A stretch of 64,000 bases of DNA from Nannocystis exedens (lineage in GTDB: Bacteria > Myxococcota_A > Polyangia > Nannocystales > Nannocystaceae): contig NZ_NETK01000001.1 of NCBI RefSeq assembly GCF_002343915.1, forward strand, positions 6,276,001-6,340,000, written 5' to 3'. The stretch's first letter is position 1; every line of letters starts with the position of its first letter. Positions 10,924 through 20,211 of this stretch are shown here, one piece after another. Both the position numbers and the translations under genes were made by a program. The notes under the pieces were generated by a model that was not told the DNA's origin, did not search any database, and worked only from the letters and a program-made list of their open reading frames with translations.

Positions 10924-11176
10924 CGTGCTGGTCGCTTACGCGACCGCCCGTCGCGCCGACGAGCCGCGAGCATCTCTCGCCGCGGAGCTCCCCCTGATGG
11001 GCAGGGGTCGGTCACCTCGCTCGTCGTGCGTCGGGTCCGGGCGAAGCTGAGCGTGCTCGTCGCCTGTCCCGCGGACTGCACCGCCTGCAAAGCTGCCGGT
11101 CGGCACCGGCGGGGAACTCGGCCTCGGAGGCTCGGCGAAGTCCGACGAGCTGCAGCAACACCCTTTGCCGCTCGCC

Positions 11177-12439
11177 TCACAGCGCTTCCTGAAATTCCGC
11201 GACCTCGGGGAACTTCGCCTGCAACTCGGCGAAATTGTCGGCCGCGTCGGTGCAGCGGAGCACCGACTCGAGCACCGCCGACGACGCGTATTGCGTGATC
11301 TCCCAGCTCGTCGCGTCGGGCGTGTAGTCGGGGCTGCAGTCGAACAGGAAGCTGGCGAACTGCGCCCCGCAGACGTCGTTGGCCTGGGCGATCTGTAAAA
11401 AGTCCTGGCCCTGCGTGTTCTTCAGCGAGCACAGGCTCGAGAAGGCGAGGTGGCCGGCGCCGTCGATGCCGACCAGCCGCTTGGGCGCGGGTGAGCTGGC
11501 GAAGCCCGACTGCTGGCCCGAGTACTCGACCACCTGGTCGGACAGCGCGCCGAGGATCAGCGTCGACTCGAGCGCCGCCCCGGCCTCGACCCCGCCCGCG
11601 GCCATCGGGATCAGCACGCGCGCCGAGTCGCCGGCGCCGGCGATCGCCCCGCCGCCGGCGCTGTGGCCGGACATGGCGATCCGCGCGGCGTCGACGTGGC
11701 CGGCGATGAACGCCAGGTCGCCGGCCGGAGCGGCGAGCGCCGCGACCATCTGGCCGATGTCGTCGGCAAGGTTCTGCGGCACCATCGGCACCCCGCACAG
11801 CGACCCGAGCAGGTCCTTGAGCCACAGGCCCGGGTGGTCGGCGGCGAGGACAATGAAGCCGCGGCTGGCCCAGTGGACCATGTGCTCGAGCGACTGCGAG
11901 CGGAACCCCGCGGTGCCGTGGATGAAGATCACCGCCGGGTAGGGCCCGTGGTCGGCGTCGAGCGGGAGGCCCTGCCAGCATTCGCAGTCCTGCCACGGGT
12001 TGTCGGCGTCGGACACCTTGCCCTGCTCGGCGTCCGGCAGGCCGGTGCGGATGTCGTAGCGGATCTTCTCTTGCCCCGCCTCGCTCCCGGGCTCGGCCGG
12101 ATACCACACCTCGACCGTCAAGTCGGCGATCGCCACCGTGCGCGCGCCGACCGGCCACGGGCCCGGCAGTGATGTGTCTTTCGGGACAGGTAGGAACGAG
12201 CCGCCGGCGCACCCGGGCACCTCCGCGCCGGTCCCGGTCGTGTCGTCGCCGGTCGACGTGTCGGGTGCGGTGGTCGTCGGCGCCGTGGTGGTGGGCGCGC
12301 CGGTCGACGCCGTCGCGGCGGTGTCCGCGGTGGCGGCGGTCTCGCCGGTGGTGGTGGTGCTCGCCTCGGTCCCGGTGGTGGCGCCGCCGGAGCCGTTGCA
12401 GGCGGCCATGAAGAGGGTCAGCGCGAGAAGGCGACGCAT
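11177..12439 (-). CDS. Lipoprotein alpha/beta hydrolase (PAF-acetylhydrolase/chlorophyllase-like)
   Basis: Predicted lipoprotein hydrolase: signal ending in LFMAACNGS (lipobox), a Thr/Ala/Ser linker of about 65 residues, then an alpha/beta hydrolase fold. The oxyanion strand is YPAVIFIHGTAGF, the nucleophile is in SGHSAGGGA at about residue 253, and the base is probably His in GIDGAGHLAFS. Many cysteines suggest an exported, disulfide-bonded enzyme. The start at 12439 has AGGAG seven bases upstream. Between the linker and the enzyme domain the protein reads VPKDTSL, encoded by a copy of the palindromic element (12171-12190). The substrate is unknown, perhaps a polyester or lipid ester. Confidence 0.85.
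   Translation of the reverse strand: MRRLLALTLFMAACNGSGGATTGTEASTTTTGETAATADTAATASTGAPTTTAPTTTAPDTSTGDDTTGTGAEVPGCAGGSFLPVPKDTSLPGPWPVGARTVAIADLTVEVWYPAEPGSEAGQEKIRYDIRTGLPDAEQGKVSDADNPWQDCECWQGLPLDADHGPYPAVIFIHGTAGFRSQSLEHMVHWASRGFIVLAADHPGLWLKDLLGSLCGVPMVPQNLADDIGQMVAALAAPAGDLAFIAGHVDAARIAMSGHSAGGGAIAGAGDSARVLIPMAAGGVEAGAALESTLILGALSDQVVEYSGQQSGFASSPAPKRLVGIDGAGHLAFSSLCSLKNTQGQDFLQIAQANDVCGAQFASFLFDCSPDYTPDATSWEITQYASSAVLESVLRCTDAADNFAELQAKFPEVAEFQEAL
12171..12190. repeat. Palindromic element inside the hydrolase gene
   Basis: GATGTGTCTTTCGGGACAGG. On the coding (minus) strand it is read in frame and gives VPKDTSL with the codons AAA, ACA and TCA, unusual in this GC3-rich gene. The peptide resembles the element-encoded peptides in the kinase at 20370. 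It sits exactly at the linker/domain border. Confidence 0.55.
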
Positions 12440-12726
12440 CGGGGGACTCCTGGAACTGCGCGTCACGGCACCACGGAGCGCCTCCGCTGTCAACGTGGCA
12501 TCCAGGCGACAACCTGTCTCTGCGGACAGCTGCGATTCACGCTTCGATCGCAGGAGAATTGCGGCGAGGGTCTCCGCAAGCGGACCGCGTGGTCGCGTGA
12601 TGAACGCGTCGCAGCGCGTACGAGCGCGTCGATCGGCCGCGCAGCAGGCACATGCGCACAATCGAACTGATGCATGAATCAGCTTTGCGGTTGATGGTTG
12701 GGGGGCCCCCGCGTAACCATCGCCGC

Positions 12727-15126
12727 ATGCGGCTCAAAAAACATAGTCTGTCCACCTCCACGGCCCTGTTGTGCGTGAATCTGTTCACGTTCGCGTGCAA
12801 CAACGACGACTCGGCCACCGCGTCGACCGATTCTGACAGCGACTCCGAGAGCAGCGGGACTCTGGGGTCGACCGGGACGCCGTCGACCGAGACCTCGCCG
12901 ACCACGACCTCGCCGTCGGTCACCGAGTCGGGCACCGGCACCACCACCAACGTGCCGACGACCAGCATCGGTCCCGGCACCGACACCGACACGACGGCGG
13001 GCCCGGGGACGGACACCAATACGAGCACCACGAACCCCGGCACCGACTCGACGACGAACACGAGCACCGACTCGACGACGAACACCGGCACCGACACGAA
13101 CACCGGCACCGACACGAACACCGGCACCGAGACCGACGGCGGCACCGAGACCGAGACCGACACCAACACCACCGGCATCAACGCGGTCTGCGGCGACGGC
13201 GTCGTCGAGGGCGGCGAGGGCTGCGACGACGGCGCGGACAACGGCCCGGGCAAGGCGTGCAAGGCCGACTGCACCCCGAACGTGTGCGGCGACGGCGACA
13301 AGGGCCCGACCGAGGCGTGCGACGAAGGCGCGGACAACGGCAGCCCGGACAGCACCTGCACCGCCGAGTGCAAGGCCAACGTCTGCGGCGACGGCATCCT
13401 CGGCCCCGGCGAGACCTGCGACGACGGCGCCAACAACGGCGACGACAAGCCGTGCACCAGCGACTGCGAGCCGAACGTCTGCGGCGACGGCAAGGTCGGC
13501 CCCGGCGAGGCCTGCGACGACGGCAACGACGACGACATGGATGAGTGTACCAACGCCTGCGCCCTCGCCACCTGCGGCGACAGCATCGTCGCCGCCACCG
13601 AGCAGTGCGACGACGGCAACATGGTCGACACCGACGCCTGCACCGCCTCGTGCACCGCGGCCGCCTGCGGCGACGGCTTCACGCAGATGGTCAACAACGA
13701 GGCCTGCGACGACGGCGACCAGAACTCCGACCAGAGCGACTGCACCTCGTCGTGCAAGGAGAACGTGTGCGGCGACGGCCTCGTCAATACCCTCGGCATG
13801 ACCCCCGAGCAGTGCGACCTCGGCGAGGGCAACGGCCCCGGCAAGGCGTGCAACGCCAATTGCGAGACCAACGTGTGCGGCGACGGCGACCCCGGCCCGG
13901 GCGAGCAGTGCGACGACGGCAACAACGTCGACGACGACGGCTGCAGCGCCACCTGCGTCCTGGAGATCTGCGGCAACAGCATCGAGGACGGCGCCGAGCA
14001 GTGCGACGACGGCAAGAACGGCAACCAGGACGACGGCTGCACCGACCAGTGCCTGCTGCCGGTCTGCGGCGACGGCTTCACCCAGGTCAGCAAGGGCGAG
14101 CAGTGCGACCTCGGGAACAACAACAGCAACACCGGCGCCTGCACCCTCGTCTGCAAGAACGCGGTGTGCGGCGACGGCTTCATCCGCACCGGCGTCGAGC
14201 AGTGCGACGACGGCGTCAACAACGGCAACACCAAGGCGTGCAAGGCCAACTGCACCAAGCAGGTGTGCGGCGACGGCTTCGTCGGCCCCGGCGAGGCCTG
14301 CGACGACGGCAACGCGATCAACAACGACACCTGCACCAACGCCTGCAAGCTGGCGACCTGCGGCGACGGCATCAAGCAGGGCACCGAGCAGTGCGATCTC
14401 GGCGCGAACAACAGCAACACCGGCGCCTGCACCCTGGCCTGCCTCCTGCCGAAGTGCGGCGACGGCTTCAAGCAGGGCACCGAGCAGTGCGACGACGGCA
14501 ACGGCTCCAACGCCGACGCCTGCCTCAACACCTGCAAGACCGCGGCCTGCGGCGACGGCTTCCTCAAGACCTCCGCCCCGGCCGAGCAGTGCGACGACGG
14601 CAACACCCAGAACGGCGACCTCTGCAACGCCAACTGCACCAAGCCGAAGCGCGTGTTCAACACCAGCGTCAGCTGGAACGGCAACCTCGGCGGCATCGGC
14701 GGCGCCAAGGCCAAGTGCCAGGCCCGCGCCAACGCGGCCGGCCTCGGCGGCACCTGGGACGCGTGGATCAGCAACAACACCAGCAACCCGGCCAGCCGCT
14801 TCGTCAAGTCGACCACCCGCTACGCCCGCCTCGACGGCCAGGAAATCGCCCAGACCTGGGCCGACCTCGTCGACGGCACCCTCGACGTGCCGATCAACAT
14901 CAACGAGTTCGGCGACATGTCCCCGCAGGCCGACATCTGGACCGGCACCGCGGAAGACGGCACCTCGCTCCTCGAAGACTGCAGCGGCTGGACCGCCAGC
15001 GGCGGCTTCGGCGTGATCGGCTACGAAGGCCGCAACAACGCCATCGACTTCAACTGGAGCGCGCGGTCGGTGGTCTTCGCGTCGAATTGCTCGACGATGC
15101 AGCGGCTGTATTGTTTCGAGCAGTGA
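12727..15126 (+). CDS. Large DUF4215 cysteine-rich repeat lipoprotein with DUF1554-like C-terminus
   Basis: 799-residue predicted surface lipoprotein. Signal and lipobox LFTFACNND, then about 125 residues of Thr/Gly/Asp/Ser linker. From about residue 154 there are 15 consecutive Cys-rich DUF4215 (myxococcal cysteine-rich) repeats, each opening with CGDG or similar and containing ExCDDG plus a terminal Cys pair. From about 638 comes a DUF1554-like domain (FNTSVSWNGNLGGIGGAKAKC through RLYCFEQ). Such proteins are thought to be extended, disulfide-locked rods carrying a distal binding domain. The start at 12727 is chosen for the signal peptide. A 15-bp-stem hairpin follows the gene. Same architecture as the three tandem genes downstream, but with twice the repeats. 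Confidence 0.9.
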   Translation: MRLKKHSLSTSTALLCVNLFTFACNNDDSATASTDSDSDSESSGTLGSTGTPSTETSPTTTSPSVTESGTGTTTNVPTTSIGPGTDTDTTAGPGTDTNTSTTNPGTDSTTNTSTDSTTNTGTDTNTGTDTNTGTETDGGTETETDTNTTGINAVCGDGVVEGGEGCDDGADNGPGKACKADCTPNVCGDGDKGPTEACDEGADNGSPDSTCTAECKANVCGDGILGPGETCDDGANNGDDKPCTSDCEPNVCGDGKVGPGEACDDGNDDDMDECTNACALATCGDSIVAATEQCDDGNMVDTDACTASCTAAACGDGFTQMVNNEACDDGDQNSDQSDCTSSCKENVCGDGLVNTLGMTPEQCDLGEGNGPGKACNANCETNVCGDGDPGPGEQCDDGNNVDDDGCSATCVLEICGNSIEDGAEQCDDGKNGNQDDGCTDQCLLPVCGDGFTQVSKGEQCDLGNNNSNTGACTLVCKNAVCGDGFIRTGVEQCDDGVNNGNTKACKANCTKQVCGDGFVGPGEACDDGNAINNDTCTNACKLATCGDGIKQGTEQCDLGANNSNTGACTLACLLPKCGDGFKQGTEQCDDGNGSNADACLNTCKTAACGDGFLKTSAPAEQCDDGNTQNGDLCNANCTKPKRVFNTSVSWNGNLGGIGGAKAKCQARANAAGLGGTWDAWISNNTSNPASRFVKSTTRYARLDGQEIAQTWADLVDGTLDVPININEFGDMSPQADIWTGTAEDGTSLLEDCSGWTASGGFGVIGYEGRNNAIDFNWSARSVVFASNCSTMQRLYCFEQ

Positions 15127-15181
15127 GCCGAGAATCGTTCTGAACTTCGAGCACGCACGCGTGCTCGGAGGTCCCTCTCCT

Positions 15182-15218
15182 CGACGGCTCCAGCGCATGG
15201 ATCGCGCTGGAGCCGTCG
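15182..15218 (+). terminator. Strong hairpin after the large repeat lipoprotein gene
   Basis: Perfect 15-bp inverted repeat: CGACGGCTCCAGCGC, 7-base loop, and its exact complement. It starts 56 bp after the stop codon. There is no T-run, so it may act as an mRNA 3'-end stabiliser or a Rho-assisted terminator. Confidence 0.7.
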
Positions 15219-15299
15219 CGGCGACGATCGACGTGATCGCTCGGGGTGAAGCTCGCTGTGGCGGAGGTGGCTGGCATCGGCCGCCCGGCCACCGGGAGG

Positions 15300-15800
15300 G
15301 CAGTGTGTGCGCCACTCGGGCCCCGTCGGGCACGTCGCAGGCGGCTGGTGAGCTCACCAGCCGCTTCTCGATCGTCGCGATATCCCTGGTGGAGCCCCTC
15401 GTCGCGCCGCCGCAAAACCAGCACCGCAAGCTGGTAAAGGCGCAAAGGGACGCCGTAGCCGTCGACCTGGCAGGCCGCGTGCCGGACGTCGCGGAGGCTG
15501 CGGCCGCGGTGAACTTGTTGAACTTGGCGGGCAGCTTGTCGAACACGAGGCCACCGGGTTGGTGGAGCAACGGAGGGTCGCTCCTGGCTTCTTTCTGGTG
15601 CTGTAGCCCCTCGTTGACCTGGCGCTGCGCCTGCGCGAGGTTGGTCCATTCGTCGATCGCCTGTTGTACGCGCGCGGGGACGTGCTAATGAGGTGGGCCT
15701 GAGCCTCTGGGTCGAGCTCGGGCTCGTGGATTTCGGCGGCGACGGCCACGTCGGTGCATCTCGTGGCGGCCGACGTGACCAGCAGTTTCGAGAGCGGCGT
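15300..15800 (-). pseudogene. Probable decayed gene, frameshifted
   Basis: On the minus strand two frames join into a coherent coding-like translation. The first part runs from about 15800 (HTPLSKLLVTSAATRCTDV, then VAAEIHEPELDPEAQAH). Near 15680 it shifts by one base into VQQAIDEWTNLAQAQRQ, followed by LLHQPGGLVFDKLPAKFNKF. Third positions are GC-rich in the joined reading and the peptides are not repetitive. The ends are undefined. I do not recognise the family; it may be a lost phage- or polymorphic-toxin-like gene, but nothing proves that. Confidence 0.4.
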
Positions 15801-16029
15801 ATGGTTTCCTCGGCACAGTGTCCACCATGCTTGCCCCGTGTCTCGGACCCAGCGGGAGCGCGGGCATGCGCGGAACGAACGCGCCAGGTAGGCGACGCGC
15901 CGACCTGCCGCAGGACACCGCTCGACCGGGTCCGTCCGAGACCCGAGGGCCTGAGAGGCACCAAGGAACGATGTTCCGTGCCGAGCGAGTCCTTGCACCG
16001 CAGCCTCGCGCAAGCTAGGGTCGGGCGCT

Positions 16030-17424
16030 GTGTTCGCCTCCCGACGTGCCGCGCTCCCGGTCGTGGTTCTCTCTGCCGTTCTCCCGGGCTCGCTGAGTTG
16101 CGCCGACATCCCGGGCCGATGCATTACCGCCCCGTGCTGGGCCGCCGTCGACTCGACCACCAGCACGACGACGGACCCGACGACGGACCCGAGCACGGAC
16201 GTCTCGACGACGGGCCCGGACCAGTGCGGCAACGGGGTCGTGGACCCCGGGGAGACGTGCGACGACGGCGAGGAGTGCAGCGACGGGGTGTGCAACTCGG
16301 ACGCGTACACGGGCGAGAAGCACTGCAACGCCGCATGCAGCGGCCTGTATCCCGGCTGGTGCGGGGACAAGGCGATGCAGGCGACGGAGATGTGCGACGA
16401 GGGCGGCAACACGCTGGCGTGCGACGCCGACTGCACGCCGGTCGAGTGTGGAGACGGCCTGCTCAACCCAGCCGCCAGTGAGGCCTGCGACGACGGGGCC
16501 GAGAACGCGGACGCGTACGACGACAGCCCGGACGAGGTCACGTGCAACAGCGCCTGCACGGGCAAGGCGCCTCATTGTGGAGACGGAGTCTGTCAAGAGG
16601 CGAACGAGGACGCGAGCTGCGCCGACTGCACGTGCGGGGACGGCATCACGAGCGCGCCCGAGACCTGCGACGACGGCATGGGCGGCACGCAGACGGACAC
16701 GCCGACGTGCGACGCCGATTGCACCGCCATCGAGTGCGGGGACGGTCATCCCAACCTCGCCGCCGGTGAGAAGTGTGACGACGGCAACGACGAGAATGAC
16801 GACGAGTGCCGCAACGACTGCACGACCTGCGGGAACGGCACCGTGCAGCCGGGCGAGGAGTGCGACGACGGCAACACGGTCGACGACGACGGGTGCAGCA
16901 ACGAGTGCATCCTTCCCCGCCTCGTCTTCGTCACGTCGTCGGGCTTCGTCGGCAACCTCGGCGGCCTCGCGGGCGCCGACATGAAGTGCGCCGCGGCCGG
17001 CATGATCGCCGACCCGGACCTCCCCGCCACCGCCTGGCGCGCGTGGCTGAGCGACGACACCGGCTCGCCGTCGACGCGCTTCGACACCAACTTCACCGGC
17101 TGGTACCGTCTGGTCGACGGCACGCCCATCGCCAAGGGATGGTCCGACCTTACGGATAGTAACCTCCTCGCGGCCATCAATCTCACCGAGAACAATGCGG
17201 CGCCCGGGTCCCCCAAAAACGTCTGGTCCAACACGACTGCTGCCGGCACGAAGGCGGGCATGGAGCACTGCAGCAACTGGAGCATACCCGACCTGGTGCC
17301 AAAAGGTCGCCTCGGTGACCCTGCGGCCACGAACACCGATTGGACCGACCTGAACGACGCCGTGCTCAACCCCTTCAGTTGCGGCGTTCAACTCCACCTC
17401 TACTGCTTTCAGAACATACCCTGA
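16030..17424 (+). CDS. DUF4215/DUF1554 lipoprotein, tandem copy A
   Basis: 464-residue predicted surface lipoprotein: GTG start, signal with Cys at LSCAD, short Thr/Asp linker (TTDPTTDPSTD), seven Cys-rich DUF4215-type repeats, then a DUF1554-like domain from PRLVFVTSSGFVGNLGG to HLYCFQNIP. The segment 16170-17142 is nearly identical to the same part of copies B and C; only the signal region and the last 90 or so residues differ. First gene of a closely packed plus-strand run (21 bp to copy B). About 45 cysteines would need oxidative folding outside the cytoplasm. Ligand or role unknown. Confidence 0.9.
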   Translation: MFASRRAALPVVVLSAVLPGSLSCADIPGRCITAPCWAAVDSTTSTTTDPTTDPSTDVSTTGPDQCGNGVVDPGETCDDGEECSDGVCNSDAYTGEKHCNAACSGLYPGWCGDKAMQATEMCDEGGNTLACDADCTPVECGDGLLNPAASEACDDGAENADAYDDSPDEVTCNSACTGKAPHCGDGVCQEANEDASCADCTCGDGITSAPETCDDGMGGTQTDTPTCDADCTAIECGDGHPNLAAGEKCDDGNDENDDECRNDCTTCGNGTVQPGEECDDGNTVDDDGCSNECILPRLVFVTSSGFVGNLGGLAGADMKCAAAGMIADPDLPATAWRAWLSDDTGSPSTRFDTNFTGWYRLVDGTPIAKGWSDLTDSNLLAAINLTENNAAPGSPKNVWSNTTAAGTKAGMEHCSNWSIPDLVPKGRLGDPAATNTDWTDLNDAVLNPFSCGVQLHLYCFQNIP

Positions 17425-17445
17425 CCCTCAAATTTCTTTCTTTCC

Positions 17446-18804
17446 ATGCCCACTCAAACTCCAGCGCTTCTTCGGCTCGCGTTGCTCGCCGCCTGGTTCC
17501 CCGGCTGCAGCACCGACAGCCCCGGCGCCTCGGCGTGTGGCACCGCGGCGTGCAGCGCGACGGACCCGACGACGGACCCGAGCACGGACGTCTCGACGAC
17601 GGGTCCGGGCCAGTGCGGCAACGGGGTCGTGGACCCTGGGGAGACGTGCGACGACGGCGAGGAGTGCAGCGACGGGGTGTGCAACTCGGACGCGTATACG
17701 GGCGAGAAGCACTGCAACGCCGCATGCAGCGGCCTGTATCCCGGCTGGTGCGGGGACAAGGCGATGCAGGCGACGGAGACGTGCGACGAGGGCGGCAACA
17801 CGCTGGCGTGCGACGCCGACTGCACGCCGGTCGAGTGTGGAGACGGCCTGCTCAACCCAGCCGCCAGTGAGGCCTGCGACGACGGGGCCGAGAACGCGGA
17901 CGCGTACGACGACAGCCCGGACGAGGTCACGTGCAACACGACGTGCATGGGCAAGGCGCCTCATTGTGGAGACGGAGTCTGTCAAGAGGCGAACGAGGAC
18001 GCGAGCTGCGCCGACTGCACGTGCGGGGACGGCATCACGAGCGCGCCCGAGACCTGCGACGACGGCATGGGCGGCACGCAGACGGACACGCCGACGTGCG
18101 ACGCCGATTGCACCGCCATCGAGTGCGGGGACGGTCATCCCAACCTCGCCGCCGGTGAGAAGTGTGACGACGGCAACGACGAGAATGACGACGAGTGCCG
18201 CAACGACTGCACGACCTGCGGGAACGGCACCGTGCAGCCGGGCGAGGAGTGCGACGACGGCAACACGGTCGACGACGACGGGTGCAGCAACGAGTGCATC
18301 CTTCCCCGCCTCGTCTTCGTCACGTCGTCGGGCTTCGTCGGCAACCTCGGCGGCCTCGCGGGCGCCGACATGAAGTGCGCCGCGGCCGGCATGAGCGCGA
18401 ACCCGGACCTCCCCGCCACCGCCTGGCGCGCGTGGCTGAGCGACGACACTGGCTCCCCGTCGACGCGCTTCGACACCAACTTCACCGGCTGGTACCGTCT
18501 GGTCGACGGCACGCCCATCGCCAAGGGATGGTCCGACCTTACGGATAGTAACCTCCTCGCGGCCATCAACCTCACCGAAAACGTGACAGCCCCGGCCGAC
18601 CCGCTCAACGCCTGGTCCAACACGGCTCCCACCGGCGCGACGGTGGACGGCTCGCACTGCGAGAAGTGGACATCCTCGTCTTTCAACGAGGATGTCAAGG
18701 GCCGTCTGGGTGCCACCACTGCGACGAACTCGGACTGGACGCACCTAAATCCCACCAACTGCAGCAACAGCTTCCACCTCTACTGTTTCCAGGACGTCCC
18801 TTAA
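17446..18804 (+). CDS. DUF4215/DUF1554 lipoprotein, tandem copy B
   Basis: 452-residue paralogue of copy A: signal with Cys in WFPGCSTDS, Asp/Thr linker, seven Cys-rich repeats, DUF1554-like domain ending in HLYCFQDVP. The repeats and the first half of the DUF1554-like domain match copies A and C almost base for base, while the last 80-90 residues are distinct. In that variable part it has two extra residues and a perfect hairpin (18669-18696) absent from A and C. Only 16 bp separate it from copy C and no terminator is visible, so the copies are probably one transcript. Confidence 0.9.
   Translation: MPTQTPALLRLALLAAWFPGCSTDSPGASACGTAACSATDPTTDPSTDVSTTGPGQCGNGVVDPGETCDDGEECSDGVCNSDAYTGEKHCNAACSGLYPGWCGDKAMQATETCDEGGNTLACDADCTPVECGDGLLNPAASEACDDGAENADAYDDSPDEVTCNTTCMGKAPHCGDGVCQEANEDASCADCTCGDGITSAPETCDDGMGGTQTDTPTCDADCTAIECGDGHPNLAAGEKCDDGNDENDDECRNDCTTCGNGTVQPGEECDDGNTVDDDGCSNECILPRLVFVTSSGFVGNLGGLAGADMKCAAAGMSANPDLPATAWRAWLSDDTGSPSTRFDTNFTGWYRLVDGTPIAKGWSDLTDSNLLAAINLTENVTAPADPLNAWSNTAPTGATVDGSHCEKWTSSSFNEDVKGRLGATTATNSDWTHLNPTNCSNSFHLYCFQDVP
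18669..18696 (+). repeat. Perfect hairpin inside the variable end of copy B
   Basis: Arms GACATCCTCGT and ACGAGGATGTC (11 bp, perfect) with a 6-base loop, within coding sequence for WTSSSFNEDVKGRLG. The GACATCC/GGATGTC core matches the outer arms of the palindromic family. Copies A and C lack it and are two codons shorter here. Confidence 0.6.
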
Positions 18805-18820
18805 CACTCAAGTCCTGCCC

Positions 18821-20197
18821 ATGCTCGCCCAAGCTCCCACACGCCTTCTCCAGCACGCGTCGCTGCTGGCGCTGCTCGCCGCCTGGCTGCCCCCCGGCTG
18901 CAGCACCGACAGTCCCGGCGTCTCCGCGTGCGGCGGTGCCTGCAGCGCGACGGACCCGACGACGGACCCGAGCACGGACGTCTCGACGACGGGCCCGGAC
19001 CAGTGCGGCAACGGGGTCGTGGACCCCGGGGAGACGTGCGACGACGGCGAGGAGTGCAGCGACGGGGTGTGCAACTCGGACGCGTACACGGGCGAGAAGC
19101 ACTGCAACGCCGCATGCAGCGGCCTGTATCCCGGCTGGTGCGGGGACAAGGCGATGCAGGCGACGGAGACGTGCGACGAGGGCGGCAACACGCTGGCGTG
19201 CGACGCCGACTGCACGCCGGTCGAGTGTGGAGACGGCCTGCTCAACCCAGCCGCCAGTGAGGCCTGCGACGACGGGGCCGAGAACGCGGACGCGTACGAC
19301 GACAGCCCGGACGAGGTCACGTGCAACACGACGTGCATGGGCAAGGCGCCTCATTGTGGAGACGGAGTCTGTCAAGAGGCGAACGAGGACGCGAGCTGCG
19401 CCGACTGCACGTGCGGGGACGGCATCACGAGCGCGCCCGAGACCTGCGACGACGGCATGGGCGGCACGCAGACGGACACGCCGACGTGCGACGCCGATTG
19501 CACCGCCATCGAGTGCGGGGACGGTCATCCCAACCTCGCCGCCGGTGAGAAGTGTGACGACGGCAACGACGAGAATGACGACGAGTGCCGCAACGACTGC
19601 ACGACCTGCGGGAACGGCACCGTGCAGCCGGGCGAGGAGTGCGACGACGGCAACACGGTCGACGACGACGGGTGCAGCAACGAGTGCATCCTTCCCCGCC
19701 TCGTCTTCGTCACGTCGTCGGGCTTCGTCGGCAACCTCGGCGGCCTCGCGGGCGCCGACATGAAGTGCGCCGCGGCCGGCATGATCGCCGACCCGGACCT
19801 CCCCGCCACCGCCTGGCGCGCGTGGCTGAGCGACGACACTGGCTCCCCGTCGACGCGCTTCGGCACCAGCTTCACCGGCTGGTACCGTCTGGTCGACGGC
19901 ACGCCCATCGCCAAGGGATGGACCGATCTCACCGATGGCGCCCTCGCAGCCCCAATCAACCTTACAGAGGCCGGAACGGCACCGGCGGAGCCGTTACTCG
20001 TCTGGTCGAACACGGGCTCGAGCGGCGCGAAGGCCGGGGACGAGCACTGCAACGGCTGGATGACTGCGAACAAAGACCCGGAGGGCCGCCTGGGTGACGT
20101 CACGGCGATGAACGCAGACTGGACCGATCTGAACGACGAAGGCTCCTTCAGTTGTATTGCGAGCTTCCACCTCTACTGCTTCCAGAACACCCCCTGA
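18821..20197 (+). CDS. DUF4215/DUF1554 lipoprotein, tandem copy C
   Basis: 458-residue paralogue of A and B. Signal ending in LPPGCSTDS (lipobox), Asp/Thr linker, the same seven Cys-rich repeats, and a DUF1554-like domain ending in HLYCFQNTP with its own distal sequence (AGTAPAEPLLVWSN, NGWMTANKDPEGRLG). 14 bp separate its stop from the start of a truncated fourth copy. The likely transcript continues into the kinase/disulfide genes. Three near-identical scaffolds with different tips suggest different binding specificities on one rod; this is inference. Confidence 0.9.
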   Translation: MLAQAPTRLLQHASLLALLAAWLPPGCSTDSPGVSACGGACSATDPTTDPSTDVSTTGPDQCGNGVVDPGETCDDGEECSDGVCNSDAYTGEKHCNAACSGLYPGWCGDKAMQATETCDEGGNTLACDADCTPVECGDGLLNPAASEACDDGAENADAYDDSPDEVTCNTTCMGKAPHCGDGVCQEANEDASCADCTCGDGITSAPETCDDGMGGTQTDTPTCDADCTAIECGDGHPNLAAGEKCDDGNDENDDECRNDCTTCGNGTVQPGEECDDGNTVDDDGCSNECILPRLVFVTSSGFVGNLGGLAGADMKCAAAGMIADPDLPATAWRAWLSDDTGSPSTRFGTSFTGWYRLVDGTPIAKGWTDLTDGALAAPINLTEAGTAPAEPLLVWSNTGSSGAKAGDEHCNGWMTANKDPEGRLGDVTAMNADWTDLNDEGSFSCIASFHLYCFQNTP

Positions 20198-20211
20198 CCC
20201 GAACCTCGTCC

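Larger units (their letters stand above)
15127..16029. other. Spacer before the tandem lipoprotein operon
   Basis: About 900 bp with a strong hairpin near its start and a probable decayed minus-strand gene in the middle (separate entries). The last 230 bp before 16030 hold no convincing ORF and should contain the promoter of the downstream operon. I could not pick a sigma-70 or sigma-54 box with confidence. Confidence 0.5.
16170..19921 (+). repeat. Three direct repeats of 973 bp (tandem gene duplication)
   Basis: Units at 16170-17142, 17559-18531 and 18949-19921, each 973 bp, at 1389-1390 bp spacing. Differences between copies are few and are shared in a mosaic way: A and C agree at one site, B and C at another, A and B at a third. 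This points to gene conversion between the copies. Confidence 0.85.

Noticed and set aside
14930..14945. Element half-site GGCGACATGTCCCCG in the large lipoprotein
   Set aside because: A single arm inside normal coding sequence (FGDMSPQAD) with usual codons; no partner arm.
12679..15570. Minus-strand 963-codon ORF opposite the large repeat lipoprotein
   Set aside because: Ala/Val/Gly-rich shadow frame of a GC3-biased repetitive gene; the plus-strand reading has signal peptide and domains.
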